DNA of 64,000 nucleotides from Chloranthus sessilifolius (lineage: Eukaryota; Streptophyta; Magnoliopsida; Chloranthales; Chloranthaceae): positions 35,585,000 to 35,648,999 of the forward strand of contig CM037588.1 of NCBI GenBank assembly GCA_021018995.1, read 5' to 3'. A program made the position numbers and the translations under genes. Position 1 is the first letter of the stretch. Every line of letters starts with the position of its first letter. Shown here piece by piece: positions 22,756 to 36,442 of this stretch. The notes beneath the pieces were generated by a model. It saw nothing but the letters and a program-made list of their open reading frames with translations, made no database searches and was not told the DNA's origin.

Positions 22756-23322
22756 CTAAAGCAAACTCCAGATATTTTCCAGGTCATCAGCAATATTATC
22801 CCAAGCTAGAAGATTGGATAATTCTTCTTCTACTAGGCCTTCTAGTACATCTATTGCAAAGCAATCCTTAATGTCCATCCGAGGATGCCCAACAGATTGG
22901 TACACATTTAACTGGGCCTTCATGTTCCCAAAGGCCACCTCCATCACCCCTGACCTACATTGTATGCAAGCATTTGCAGTGACCAAGAATGGCCTTCCAA
23001 GGATGACAGGAATTAGGGCCTTACCCTTGCAAGGGTCTATGTCCAAAACAAGGAAATCGGCAGGATAGTAGAACTTGTCCACCCCTACCAGAATATCCTC
23101 TACCACACCTACAGGTCTCCACTCAGGCCTGTCAGTTAGTTGGAGCACAACTGATGTGAATTTAAGCTCCCCCAAACCTAGCTTCTCATAAACAGAATAT
23201 GGAAGTAAGTTCACACTAGCCCCCAAGTCCAAGAGGGCTTTACCAATGGTATGGTATCTAATTATGCAGGGGATAGTAGGTAGCCCAGGGTCTTGTAATT
23301 TCTCAGGTGTGGCAATGGACAA
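22756..23322 (-). pseudogene. Athila protease, left unit
   Basis: A retropepsin-type block with L-L-D-L-G-A-S-V-N-L-L-P near 23240-23200 (active-site region), the flap-side K-F-T-S-V-V-L-Q-L-T-D-R and V-I-L-G-R-P-F-L near 23010-22985. It lies between gag and reverse transcriptase. Fossil. Confidence 0.85.
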
Positions 23323-23632
23323 GACTGACTAACATGCTCAACAGTAAACACCGTTTTGGACAACTGCACCCTTGCTTTCCTTTTCTACGTACAGAGGTCC
23401 TTCAAAAACTTAGTGTAGGTAGGGACCTATTTTATGGCATCAAGCAGTGGCAAATTGATCTTGACCTGCTTGAAGGTCTCCATCATTTCCTCTATTTGAG
23501 CAATCCCCTTATCAAGAGGGGATGGACCTACTAATGCTTAAGGAAATGGCAACTGTGGGACTGCTGGTGCCACAGCTGCATGCCTACCCAAATCAAGGTC
23601 AATTTTCTATTTTGTTCTTTTATTTTCACTTG

Positions 23633-25289
23633 TTAGTTGCTGTTGGGGCTCAACATCAGCCCTTTTATTTTGCCCTTACTGTTCAACAACAGGGGGGGTC
23701 GACTCCTTTGGCTCCTCATCACTATCATTTCCTTCCTTTTTATCATGCATGACCTCCTCAGTTGCTCTGCCCACAAGATTATCAACCACTCTCCCACTCC
23801 TAAGGGTAGTGATAGCATTAGCATCCTCATTGGTAGAGGCTGCTTCTTCAATCATATACTACCCTTTGGGGTTGGTCAAGGGCTGACTATTTAATTTACC
23901 CTTCTCTCTTTTGTTCAAAGCATTGTAGATTTGGCCAAGCTGGTCCTCAATTTTCTTAATGCTTTACTCATGAGAGTGTACAGTTTGGACTAGGCCTCCC
24001 AAATTTTGCATGGATGCCAGCATTTGCTCTTCAAAAGAAGAGGATCTGGACTATTATGGGGATAAGGCCAATTGGTTGGGCTAGGGGGCAGGCAACTGGA
24101 AATTTTATCCACGTGGGTACCCTTGGTTGAATTGGTGCTGAGGTCTATATGGAGCTACCAACTGCAGTTGTTGGGGTTAAAGATAATTATCCTGTTTCCA
24201 CCTCAAGTTCTGGTGGTTCATCCAAGAGTACCCAGTAGGTTGCTGCCCAAATGCTTGGGTAGCATTGGCTTACTCCATAACAAAATCAAGAATTGGTTGG
24301 CTGATCGGCAATCCTATAGTGAGTGTGATGGACATTGGCATATCAGACATGCCTCCTCCACTTGTGTAACCATTCTAGACTGTATCACACTCATCAATTT
24401 ATCAAATTTCAAGCTCAAATTGTCCACCTTTCTCTCCAACTCACTTTGCACCTTCACTTCATATATTCCACCTCTAGGAGTGGCCTCTTTCACCAACTTA
24501 GCAGAGGTTTGACTGTCATTGCAGGACAGTGACTCCTGCTGCATGGAGTATTCCCTTATAATGTCAAACAGCTCCCAAGCCTCATCAGTTGTCTTATGGA
24601 GATCGCTACCATCACATGAGGCATCCACCATATCCCTGCTCTTGGGATTAATTCCTTAGTAAAATACTTGCACTAACTGTCACATTGGAATTTGGTGGTG
24701 GGGGCATTATTTTAACATCTCCTGGAATCTTTGTCAAACTTCATAAAAATCCTCAGTTGAGGACTAAGTAAAGGACAAAATACTTATCCTCATCAGGCTA
24801 GTCTTGTTCATAGGAAAGAATTTAGCCAGGAATTGGCTTTGGAGGTCACTCCATGTTTGTATGCTGTTGGCTGGGAGTTTAGAGAGCCATGTGCTAGTTT
24901 TGTCCCTTAAAGAAAAGGAAAAAGCCTTAGTTTAGTGGCTTCAGGTCCTAAGCCAGTAATATTGGCAGTGGTACAAAGTGCTAAAAATTGGTCAATATGC
25001 TTGTAAGGATCTTCCTTCCGAAGCCCATGAAAGGATGGCAGCATATTAATGGTGGAAGCTTTGATTTCATAGTTTCCTTCCACTGAAGGGAATTGTATAC
25101 AGACATGTACTCTCCAGGTGCATTGTACTCTTTCAAGGTTCTTTGCGTCTCAACCATGTTAGCTTGCTCAATTCCAGTAGTAGGGCCTTGTGGGGTGTTT
25201 CTTGGTCTGATGATCCATTCCACCTCAAGATTTAGAGGTTCCAACTCAAGGTTTAGGGATCTCCTTCCAAGCATCCACCACCAACTCAA
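23633..25289 (-). pseudogene. Athila gag, left unit, broken
   Basis: The capsid-type N-terminal part (near 25289-24980) is followed by a region with a zinc-knuckle-like C-L-I-C-Q-C-P-S-H-S near 24345-24315 and a low-complexity C-terminal part toward protease. The right unit carries a longer homologue at 36443-38158 in which W-S-D-L-Q-S and T-T-W-L-S-K-L are visible. Fossil with several breaks. Confidence 0.8.
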
Positions 25290-25611
25290 TAAGTAAGGAA
25301 AATGCCTACAACAGTTAAAGAAGTTCTAAACTAAAATAACAACTAAGCTACAATAACGGCTAAAAAAATTACACTACATCAACTACAAGGAATTCAACAT
25401 GAAGAGACAAAGTTTAGGGTTAAAGAAGTGCAAACAAAGTCAGCTAGACTCCCATTGTAGCTCTAGCTTTTCCCTTCTACTATTGTCCAATTCTGTAAAA
25501 TTTACAAAGAATCAGTAGTACTTTTATCCTACTATGACACAACTACAAAGAATTTTTTAAAGCACAATATAATACAATATAATATAACTCAGGTCTACTA
25601 AAAAGATCAAC
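25290..25611 (-). other. Athila leader, left unit
   Basis: AT-rich non-coding sequence between the primer site and gag. It matches 38159-38450 of the right unit. No other feature seen. Confidence 0.6.
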
Positions 25612-25630
25612 ATCCCCGGCAGTGGCGCCA
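25612..25630 (-). other. Primer binding site of the left Athila unit (tRNA-Asp type)
   Basis: The minus strand reads TGGCGCCACTGCCGGGGAT, close to the complement of the plant tRNA-Asp 3' end that Athila elements use. It lies a few bases from the LTR end. Confidence 0.85.
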
Positions 25631-25636
25631 AAAACT

Positions 25637-28344
25637 TGTTGTTATTTCATAAATTCTTTATTTATTTGTGTGCTAGCTTATTGTGTGGTGAGAACAAATA
25701 ATAAAAATAACGTAAAGCAAAATAAAAGATGATGGCAACAGCACAACTAAAGAAATCCTAAGCCTGTAAGATCCAGGGTTATTGTAGAAAGTTTTGATAA
25801 GTAAGAGTTTGTCCCACAGAGAAGTTGATCTAGAACACAAAATGGGCTGTAATAGTAGGCCTCCCGATCTGACTATAAGTCTGACAATGCTAAGAAAGGG
25901 AGTTGGGTGTCACTCTTATACTAAATTACCTAAAGAAAGGTATAAAGTGCAGTCCATTCCTAAGAAAGGGTTATAAAGAAGGGGATGAAGGTGTGTTAAA
26001 AATAAAAATAAAACGGTGAGAAGTAAGCAGCTTAAGTTACAGATTTATTTAGTTATGCAGCTCAGATTTAGGGCTCTCTCTGCAGCAAGTCCTTCCCAAA
26101 GTGCTACTACTAATCTCAATAAGGTGGAAATATCCAACTTAACCCATGCCATTTAGGGTGTTCTTAAGGCTATAGCCTGTCCACTCAAATGGCCACAGGC
26201 TATCCTATAGAGTCTGTCAAATCCCATTGATCAAGCCAGAAGTTCCTAATCTAATCTAGAGGAGTAAGCTGATCAAACCTCATATAATGAATGAAATCAG
26301 GCCATGAATACCATTGTAGACACTATCTTTGGCAGGCTATAAGCTCCCTAGTTCTATGCACAGATCTGGCTGACATTCATAGGAGTTCCAACCCATAAAG
26401 CCCTTTGTGTATGGTCAAGGCCAGCGGCACATTGATGCCCACACAGAGGACTAACAACAGGTAGAATAAGGAACTAAGCACAGGTGATCATTGTTACAAA
26501 AGGCTTGTAATGACTCAGCCTCCCAGTCTACAATCACTATAAAGAAGCCAAAACAAACATCTGATGGCGGTCAAGTAAAACAGAGGAGAGTCTGTTTCTG
26601 CAATATCTCTCACTAAGACACAAATCCAAGTGCAGAGAAGAAGAAACCATCTCAAATCTGTGACCAAGTTTGATCTAGGGCTATAGTCTGTCCACTCAAA
26701 TGGTCATAAGCTATCCACAGAGGCTCCCTTACCCACAAATACTAAGAACAAAATATAAAAACTGTTGTCTACCACCATGGTCCCAGGGCATCACGCTGAA
26801 GCTTTTATGGGCCTCTCAATAAGCTGAAATCCTAAATGTATGTTATAGCTTGAACAGAACTATGGACAAATAGGAAGATAACAGATTGAGTAAGCATTCA
26901 AACAAAGATTACATTGATCTGGTGTTATTAATAATGAAATCCCTTAAGGTTGCATCCTTGTGCAAAAGAGCTCAACCCCAAGTCCCAATGTTTACTTAAC
27001 TATTACAAAAATTACATAAAACTATACATAGATGCTTACCAAAGGTTTAGCCAGTAAGTGCTGAGCTAAAAAAGAAGAAAATAAATAGAAAAAGAGGTGA
27101 TCAAACCCTAACCCTAACCCTAGCCTACTTGAGCTCTAATCCAAAAGAGGTTGAAGGAGAAGGTGAATGATGGTCTCCTATGCTACAAGCGTAGCTTATA
27201 TACTTAGTCCCAATGATGTGGTTAAGAGGAGAGTAAACCCTAATTTTTCTAAAGTAAATGTGGCACTATTACTACCCTTGGATGCCTTAGAATGCATATA
27301 TCAAAATTTGTGCCTCGTGATGTGTACCCTATACCTGGGGAAATCCCTAAAAGGTCCTTGAGTTAGGGTTGAGAAGTGGAGAGCCCGACCTTTGCGAGGC
27401 TGATTTCTGCATTTCACGTTTGTCGCGTAGCTTGTAGAGTCCTCGCGGGGTAGAGTTTGGCGTGGAATATTGTTGTCTCGTGTAGTAGAGCTTTGGATGA
27501 TCATGCAGTTGCTTCAGCATTAAATGCACTTCGCACAGAAGAGTTCCAGAAACTCCTGTCATGAGGTACTCGCGTAGATGCTTTCACATCTGGCCTGGTT
27601 CAGAGTTAAGCTTCTAGGCATGTGAGAGCTATGCGATATCTACGTAAGAGAACTTCTAGGTGTCTCTCTCTTCCAGAGCCACGCGAGAACTTTGCAAGTT
27701 AGCTTTGGTTCCTTGGGCATGTTAAACTCACGAGGTGCTGCGTGCGGTTGCTCTAAGGCTTGATCTCTATGAGAACTGCACGAACAATGTTTCTGAAGGT
27801 TTAAGGTGCCAGATCCTTGTGAGGTCTTTAAGCACTTGCTCTCAGCAGAACTGTACGACTGGTGTGCGAGGGGGCTTTTCCAGTGATAACTCTTCCATTT
27901 GAACTATGCAACTTCTTCGAGATCTCAGTTATCCTGCATGTCTTAGTTGTACGAGGGAGCTCTGCCAGTGACTTGAACAGCACGAGGCAATACCTCAGCT
28001 GTGCGAGATAGGTCAATGGCTCATCTGTTGCTATGTACATGGTTCTGTTGCAGCTTCCTCAATTCTCTCCTAAACTTCTTTCATCTGTAAGACTTTCTGG
28101 GTCCAATATGACATGCAAAATAGTCACCATGGTGTGTACCATCATAGTGCTCCATCATTTTCTGGTTCAGCTGTCATCTTTTGCTTGAAATCTCTCTTCT
28201 TATTACCAAAAGCACAAACTTTGTGTTAAGTTGCACAATTTATTCCTAACTATAAAACAAGCTAAAAAGGAGTTATTAATGAGCTTCAAGGTCTAGCAAA
28301 GGTTAGGTAAAGAGGTGAAAAGTGGTACTTTTTAGTGATTAACA
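25637..28344 (-). repeat. Athila LTR-b (shared middle LTR)
   Basis: Same ends as LTR-a (TGTTGTTATTTC...GTGATTAACA on the + strand), about 2.7 kb. To its left is the primer site of the left unit. To its right is the 3' region of the next unit, so one LTR serves two units. TATA-like word at 27195-27202. Confidence 0.95.
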
Positions 28345-29086
28345 CACCCACAAACCTAATCTTTTCTAGTCCCTAAGCAAAGCAAAACTTAAACAGCTAC
28401 TCTAAGAATGTAAATTCCACTTTCGTAGGGAGCACGGATGCATTTAGCTTATGCATCAAGCCTTTTAAACCCCTAGGTGATCCCTAGTGGAGGAATGAAG
28501 TCTCATGATGGTTTTCGGTGAAGGTACCCACAAACTTCACCATTAAAACAGTTAATAATAGTGCAGTCAATGACAAAATAAATTTAAATAAATAAAGCTT
28601 TATTCCACATCCATTCTTCAAAAATCAGAGGAAATTACAGTAGTAATGCAGCCCTTTGAAACTCAAAATCAACAGGTGTTGGCATCACCAGCACTCATTT
28701 TACATCAGACATTCAAAGTATCAAAATCAGCGCCAAGCTAGCCTTAAATTCAAAAATTAGGTTGGATACAACCCCAATGAAGTTAAAATTCAGACCTAAT
28801 CCTTACATGGGTTTTCTATCAACAGTGAAAATCAAAAGGGTGTTCACTTTCCATCAGCACAAGAGCAGTTACAGACCCCAGGTGGGTCTGCAAGCATGAG
28901 CAAAGGCAAACCTTCTAATTTTTAACATCCTCATGACTTTTCACCATAGATTGGACACTCCTCATCTCCACATGACAGCTCACTTCACTTAGGATCAACA
29001 AGGTCTTTTGATGAGTTGTAATGTGGCTTATGGGTGAGGTTTGTAAAGAATAAAAGGATAGAATTTGTAGCCTTAGGATCAAATTT
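28345..29086 (-). other. Athila 3' non-coding region, right unit
   Basis: It matches 16690-17400 in the same orientation (start CACCCACAAACCTAATCTTT). It leads into an integrase fragment. No gene seen. Confidence 0.75.
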
Positions 29087-29949
29087 TTAGCCTTTGCCCA
29101 TTCCATCCCATCTGAATTTCAACTTCCCTAGAAATGATTTAAGTCTGGAGTTGAAAAGCCACACCTTAGTGTCAGCATTGAATTCCCTTCGCATTAGCTT
29201 GTTGTCAAAGAATGCCTTTGATTTCTCCTTGTATATTCGGGCATTTGAATAGGCTTCCAGCCTCAGCTCATCAAGCTCTACCATCTACAATTTCCTGTGA
29301 GAACCAGCAGAAGTTAGGTCAAAATTCAGTGCTTTGATAGCCCAATAGACTTTATGCTCTAACTCCTCTGGTAGGTGGTAGGATTCGCCATAAACCAACC
29401 TAAATGGTGACATGCCAATAGGGGTCTTATAGGCAGTCCTATAAGCCCACAAGGCATCATTCAGCTTTTATGCCCAAACCTTCCTATCAGTCCTCACAGT
29501 CTTCTCTAAAATATGCTTGATCTCCCTATTAATTTTAGCTTGTCCACTGGTTTGTGGGTGGTAGGGAGTTGCAACTTTATGGGTAACAACATAATTTTTG
29601 AGGAGATTCTCAAATTATCTGTTGCAAAAATAGCTCCCCCATCACTAATGATAGCTCTGGGGGTGCCAAATCTCAAGAAGATATTGTCCTTCAAAATTTT
29701 AAGGACAATTGTGTGGTCATTGGTCCTTGTGACAATGGCCTCTACCCACTTGGACACATAGTCCACTGCCACAATTATGAAGTTAAAACCCTTAGATGGA
29801 GGAAAGGGGCCCATAAGCTTAATGCCCCAGATGTCAAAAAGTTCTACCACAAGGATGGGCTGCAATGGCATAGAATTTTTCTTGGAAATGCCTCGCATGC
29901 TTTGACAGGCATTAAGTTCTTGGAAATGCCTCCCACAAGGATGGGCTAA
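29087..29949 (-). pseudogene. Athila integrase fragment, right unit
   Basis: W-G-I-K-L-M-G-P-F near 29825 and V-S-K-W-V-E-A-I near 29755-29730 belong to the catalytic core. The C-terminal part is at 29087-29284. It is homologous to 19927-20901. Beyond about 29950 the sequence switches to plus-strand Athila DNA. Fossil. Confidence 0.8.
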
Positions 29950-32782
29950 TAGGCATTAAGTTCAATCTCTCGAAGCTCTAATGATAATGTGAGCCTCGCG
30001 AAACTCGATCTTGGCAGAATTTTGTTACTGCGTGAATGACTAACTCCACGCATTCAACTTCGCAAGGCACTTGATGTTCTACATTTTGACATCTCGTGCA
30101 GTTAGACAGTGCAGCTGCATGAAAAAGAATGGTCAACTAGCGCACCAAGACCCAGCTTTAGCTCCACGAACTATATTGAGAAGTATTGTCCTTCTTCTGT
30201 GCCATGGAACTACTCGCGGGACTAAATGTGAACTGCGTGAGAAAGGTGCCCCGTGAGCATCTGTTCGCATCTGCGGGAGGCACGGGTTTGCACTTTAAGC
30301 CCTAGCGAATTTCTGCAAATTCTTCATTTCATTTATTTTTTCCTTAACTTCCATTACTAATAATAGGCCAACATGCACCCTGTGCGTTCATTCCCCATGA
30401 TAAATCGCACGACATTTTTGTTTCAACCAACCAATGCAGTTATTGCTAACTAACCCCTCTCCAATATCATTACAGCAATTAACTTTGGAAGGCTGAAAAA
30501 ATTTATTACGCCGATGCAAATTCCACCGCCCATGCTTTTTATATAACAGCCCACTTCACCTCCATCGCATCCATTTTCTTTTGACCCCCAACACTCCGTC
30601 CCTACCCACAACTATGGCAGATGACAAACTCATTGAGCTTCCGATCAAATTCTACCCAGTTTGGGGAGACCCACCGCCGCCAAAAGAACCTGACCCCTTA
30701 CAATTCTTATGAGACGAGTATGAGGAGCTACAGAGGATTTTGGCCAAGGAGGAGAGGAAAAAGAATCGGAAGAAGAAGAAGAAACAGAAGATAGAACCAC
30801 CTGAACCTTCTACCCCCCCTCTTCACCCCAACCACCACCTGCCCTGCACCATGCTCCTTAGCCGCTGTTATCCCACTCTATAAATCTTTTTGTTATGTGA
30901 AGTCTTTGTTTAATCAATGAAATTACTTTTTTGTTCTATCTGTTTTCTTTCCATTTGCATTTCATAACTTGTTTTTGTGTTTTAGTGTCTTCATGTGTGC
31001 CTTGCGCCTTGTGTCTTGCTTTTCTTTGCTTTCTTTTAGTGTTATTTTTATTTGATCCCAGTTGCACATACCCTCTTCTCTTTGAACCAGTACAGACACT
31101 GCTCCTCATAGGTTTGGCGGTGTGGCAGGGTAGTCCTGCCAATAGAATAGTTAACTTTAGTACATAAGTGTTGGTTTAATTAGGATGAATAAAGTCAATT
31201 CTCACCTAACTGGTTATAGAATGAGGAAATTTGTGAAAAATTAAAAAAATAAATTGCAAACATTTTGAAATGAAAAATTTTAAAATCTTTACACCACCAT
31301 GAAGCTAAATTCAGAAAAAATTTTAGTTAGTACTTAGTGAACCTAAGAGGAGAGAAAAAGGTGAAAATACACTCCATGAGTTAATTTGAGGACCATACCT
31401 AGTGAGATTTGGGCCTATCCAATTTCTTTTGAAGAGTGTTTTTGGCATTTTTTTTGCTCTAGTACTGATTGATTCAATCATTGTTCACTAGAAGTTAGGC
31501 ACCTCGAAGCAAAACTGATTGGCAGCAATCATGACATGAAGGACATGAAGGAAGGCCATCCCTTGGACAGTTTGAGCTTAAAATATCCTTGCCCTTTGAA
31601 CTGCCCTAGGTACACACCATTTGAGCCTTAAAAATCCAATATTTTTTTAACCAAAACCAGAGTACTTGAACCCAAACCTCAGTGACCCAATTCAGCCTGA
31701 CCCTCACTCTGAGATTTCATAACATAAAGGAGAAGAAGTTGAAGAAGATGGAGCTGGTTCAACATTTGGTGGAAGAAGAAGAAAGCACATTTGATGACAG
31801 TTGTGTAACTGTGGCATTCCAGCCCACATATATATAAAAAAAAAGAGAGAAAAGTACAAAAAGCATACAAAAAGAAAAGAAAAATAGAAAAGCAAACAAA
31901 AGAGTGGGAAAGAGAAGTCATTTCATTGAAAAATTAGATTTGAGGATTAGAAACTAATCACTTCAAATATGAAAATTCAAGAAGTAAATGAAACTATGCT
32001 GAAATGAAGGAGGTGAAGTCAGGAATCACCTCCTACCTTGCTGATTTCTCAATTTTGGTTCATCCTATCCTTTTATTCTTTATAAACCTCACCCATAAGC
32101 CACATTACAATCCATCAAAAGACCTTGTTAATCCTAACTGGAATGAGCTGTCATGTGGAGATGAGGGAGTGTCCAATCTATGGTAAAAAGTCATGAGGAT
32201 GTCAAAAATTAGAAGCTTTACCTTTGCTCATGCTTGCAGACCCATTTGGGGTCTGTAACTGCTCTTGGGCTGATGGAATGTGAACACCCTTTTGATTTTC
32301 ATTGTTGAGAGATAACCCATGTAAGGATTGGGTCTAAATTTTAACTTCATTGGGGTTGTATCCAACCTAATTTTTGAATTTAAGGCTAGCTTGGCACTGA
32401 TTTTTGTACTTTGAATGTCTGATGTAAAATGAGTGGTGGTGATGCAAACACCTGTTGATTTTGAGTTTCAAAGGGCTGCATTACTGCTGTAATTTCCTCT
32501 GATTTTTGAAGAATAGATGTGGAATGAAGCTTTATTTATTTAAATTTTATTTATCATTGACTACACTATTGTTAACTATTTTAATGGTGAAGTTTGTGGG
32601 TACCTTCACTGAAAACCCTCAGGAGACTTCTATCCCCCACTAGGGATCACCTAGGGATTTAAAAGGCTTGATGCATAAGCTAAATGCATCTGTGTTCCCT
32701 ACGAAAGTGGTATTTACATTCTTAGAGTAGTTATTTAAGTTTTTCTTTGCTCAGGGACTAGCAAAGATTAGGTTTGGGGGTA
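29950..32782 (+). other. Inverted Athila 3' region (+ strand)
   Basis: This is the reverse complement relative of 16705-19570. It runs in the + direction and ends with the polypurine tract GGTTTGGGGGTA (32771-32782) against LTR-c. It contains a TATA-like TTTATATAAC near 30537-30546 and a relative of the small ORF at 30614-30862. Confidence 0.85.
30614..30862 (+). pseudogene. Relative of the small Athila ORF, broken
   Basis: It begins M-A-D-D-K-L-I-E-L-P, has the same proline-rich middle and a lysine-rich tail, and lies downstream of a TATA-like stretch, as in the copy at 18725-18904. It looks broken. Confidence 0.4.
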
Positions 32783-35401
32783 TGTTAATCACTGAAAAGT
32801 ATCATTTTTCACCTCTTAACCTAGCCTTTGTTGGACCTTAAAGCTCATAATAACTCCTTTTTAGCTTGTTTTGTAGTTAGGAATAAATTGTGCAGCTTAA
32901 TACAAAGTTTGTGCTTTGGTGCTAAGAAGAGAGATTTCAAGCAAAAGATGACAGTTGAACCAGAAAATGACGAAGCACCATGATGGTACACACCATGGTG
33001 ACTATTTTGCATGTCATACTGGACTCAAAAAGTCCAGTAGATGAAAGAAGTTTAGGAGAGAATGGAGGAAGCCGCAACAGAACCATGTACATAGCAGCAG
33101 AGGAGCCATTGACCTATCTTGCACAGCTGAGGTGCTGCCTCGCACTATTCAAGTCACTGGCAAAGCCCCCTCGCGCAATAGTCACGCAGTTCAGCTGAGA
33201 GCAAGCGCTTAAAGACCTCGCAAGGATCTCGCGCCTTAAACCTTCAGAAACATTGTTCGCACAGTTCTCATGGAGATCAAGCCTTAGAGAAACCGCGCAC
33301 AGCACCTCGTGTGTTCAACATGTAGAAGGAACCAAAGCGAACTCATGAAATTCTCACGTGGCTCTGGAAGAGAGAGACACCCAGAAGTTTTCTCACACAG
33401 ATCTCGCGCTGCTCTCGCGCGACTAGAAGTTTTACTCCGAACCAAGCGAGATGCGAAAGCATCTGCTCAAGTACCTCGGGACAGGAGTTTCTAAAGCTCT
33501 TCTGCGTGAAGTGCATTTAATGTTGAAGAAACTACGCGATCATCCAAAGCTCTATTGCGCAAGACAACAATATTCCATTCCAAACTCTACCCCGCGAGGA
33601 CTCTACAAGCTACGCGACAAAAGTGAAATGCAGAAATCAGCCTCATGAAGCTCGGGCTCTTTACTTCTCATCCTAACTCAAGGACCTTTTAGGAATTTCC
33701 CCAGGTCTAGGGCACACATCTCGAGCCACGAATTCCGACGCATGCATTCCAAGGCATCCAAGGGTTGAAACAGTGCCACGTCTGCTTTAGAAAAATTAGG
33801 GTTTACTCTCCTCTCTGTCGCAACATTGGGACTAAGTATATAAGTTGCGCTTGTAACTTAGGAAACCATCATTCCCCTTCTCCTTCAACCTCTGTCGGCT
33901 GAGAGCTCAAGCAGGCTAAGGATAGGGTTAGGGTTTGATCACCACTTTTTCCATTTTTTTTCTTCTTTCTTAGCCCAGCACTTGCTGGCTACACCTTTGG
34001 TAAGCATCTATATATAGTTTTATGTAAGTTTTGTAATAGTTCAGTAAACATTGAGACTTGGTGTTAAGCTATTGTGTACAAGGTTGCTGCCTTGAAGGAT
34101 TTCATTGTTAATAACACCAGATCAATGGAATCTTTGTTTGAATGCTTACTCAATCTATTATTTTTCTATTTGTCCGTAGTTCTGTTTAGGCTATAGCATA
34201 TATTTAGGATTTAAGCTCATTGAAAGGCCCATGTGAGCTTGAGCGTGATGCCCTGGGACCATGGTGGTAGACAGCAGTTTTTATGTTATGTTCTTAGTAT
34301 TTGTGGGTAAGGGAGCATCTGTGGATAGCCTGTAACCATTTGAGTGAACAGACTATAACCCTAGGGCAAACTTGGCCACATATCTGAGATGGATTCTCCT
34401 TCTCTGCACTTGGACTTGTGTCATAGTGAGAGATTGTGCAGGAACAGACTCCCCTCTGTTTTACTTGACCGCCATTAGATGTTAGTTTTGGCTTCTCTAT
34501 AGTCATTGCAGACTGGGAGGCTGAGTCATTGTAGGTCTTTTGTAATAATGATCAGCTGTGCTTAGATCCTTATTCAACCTGTTGCTGGTCCTCTGTGTGG
34601 GCATCAATGTGCCGCTGGCCTTGACAATACACAGAGGGATTTATGGGTTGGAACTCCAATGAATGTCAGCCAGATCTATGCACAGAATTGGGGAGCTTGT
34701 AGCATGGTAAGCATAGTGTCTGCAATGGTATTCATGGCCTGATTTGATCCATTGGATGAGGTTTGATCAGCTTACTCCTCTGGATTAGATTAGCAACTTC
34801 TGGCCTGTATAATGGGATTTGACAGACTAAATAGGATAGCTTGTGGCTTTCGAGTGGAAAGGCTATAACCTTAAGAGCACCCCAAATGGTATGGGTTAAG
34901 TTGGATATTTCCACCTTGTTGAGGTTAGTAATAGCACTTCGCCAAGGACTTGCTGTAGAGAGAGCCCTAAATCTGAGTTGCATAACTAAATAAATTTGTA
35001 ACTTAGGCTACTTACTTCTCACCCTTTTCTTTTTATTTTTAACATACCTTCATCCCCTTCTTTATAACCCTTTCTTAGGATAGAACTGCACTTTATTCCT
35101 TTCTTTAGGTAATTTAGTATAGGCGTAACACCCAACTCCCTTTCTTAGGATTGCCAGATTTGTAGTCAAATCTGGAGGCCTACTATTATAGGCCATTTTG
35201 GGTTCTAAATCAACTTCTCTGTGGGACAAACTCTTATTTATCAAAACTTGCTATAATAGCCCTGGATCTTGCAGGCTTAGGATTTCTTTAGTTCTGTTAT
35301 TGCCATCATCTTTTATTTTGCTTTACCTTGTTTTTATTATTTATTCTCACCACATAATATGCTAGCACACAAATAAATTCAGAATTTCTGAAATAACAAC
35401 A
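32783..35401 (+). repeat. Athila LTR-c (+ strand)
   Basis: It starts TGTTAATCACTG and ends AATAACAACA. TATATAAG lies at 33837-33844. It is oriented opposite to the other three Athila LTRs and is preceded by a 3' region and polypurine tract, so it is the 3' LTR of a plus-strand fragment. Confidence 0.95.
33837..33844 (+). promoter_or_regulatory. TATA box of Athila LTR-c
   Basis: TATATAAG at the position conserved in all four Athila LTRs. The telomere-like words lie about 90 nt downstream (33925-33940), inside the likely transcribed part. Confidence 0.65.
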
Positions 35402-36226
35402 CCAGATGTATTACTATGTCCCGGGCAACAGCGCCAAAAACTTGTTGTTCTGTCCCAAGAAGACATATTTTAATGTGGCTGGGAGCTATTTCTGCTCCAA
35501 CTCAGGGGGACTTTCAATTGAAGGCAACAAAGGTGCCTTAGTGGTTTGAGAAAGGGGCAGCAATGTATATTTCTGATTGGAATGGTGCACTTAGCCCACA
35601 GAAGACTCTATTTTGGTGTTGTCTTCTATCATGAACACTTGGGCCTCCTTCTTAAACAAACTCCAGATATTTGCCAGGTCATCAGCAATATTATCCCAAT
35701 CCAGCAAATTGGATAATTCTTCTTCTACTAGGTCATCTAGTACGTCTATTGCAAAGCAATCCTCAATGTCCATCTGAGGATGCCCAGCAACTCGGTACAC
35801 ATTTAACTGTGCCTTCATGTTCCCAAAGGTCACCTCCATCACCCCTGACCTGCATTATATACAAGAATTTATAATGGCCAAGAATGGCCTTCCAAGGATG
35901 ACAGAAATTGGGGCCTTATCCTTGCAAGGGTCCATCTCCAAAACAAGGAAATTAGCAGGATAGTAGAACTTGTCCACCCCTACCAGAACATCCTCTACCA
36001 CACCTATAGGTCTCATCTCAGACTTGTCAGCCAGTTGGAGCAAGTTCACACTGGCCCCCAAGTCCAAGTGGGCATTACCAATAGTATGGTTTCTACTTAT
36101 GCAGGGGATAGTAGGTACCCCACGGGCTTGTAATTTCTCAGGTGTGGCAATGGACAGGACTGACTCAACATGCTCAACAACAAACACCTTTGTGGATAAC
36201 TGCACCCTTGCTTTCCTTTTCGGCAT
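35402..36226 (-). pseudogene. Athila protease-region fragment, right unit
   Basis: After a short junction stretch, the minus strand carries the protease block (H-L-D-L-G-A-S-V-N-L-L near 36060, V-I-L-G-R-P-F-L near 35905) and the segment that follows it, homologous to 22555-23322. Fossil. Confidence 0.8.
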
Positions 36227-36442
36227 ACAGAGGTCCTTCAGGAACTTAGCATAGGCAGGGACCTATTTTATGGCATCAAGCAGTGGCAAATTTATCTTGA
36301 CCTACTTGAAGGTCTCAATCATTTCCTCTATTTGAGCATTCCCCTTATCAAGAGGGGATGGATCTGCTAATGCTTGAGGAAAAGGCAACTGTGGAACTAC
36401 TAGTGCCACAGATGCATGCCTACCCAAATCATGGTCAATTTT

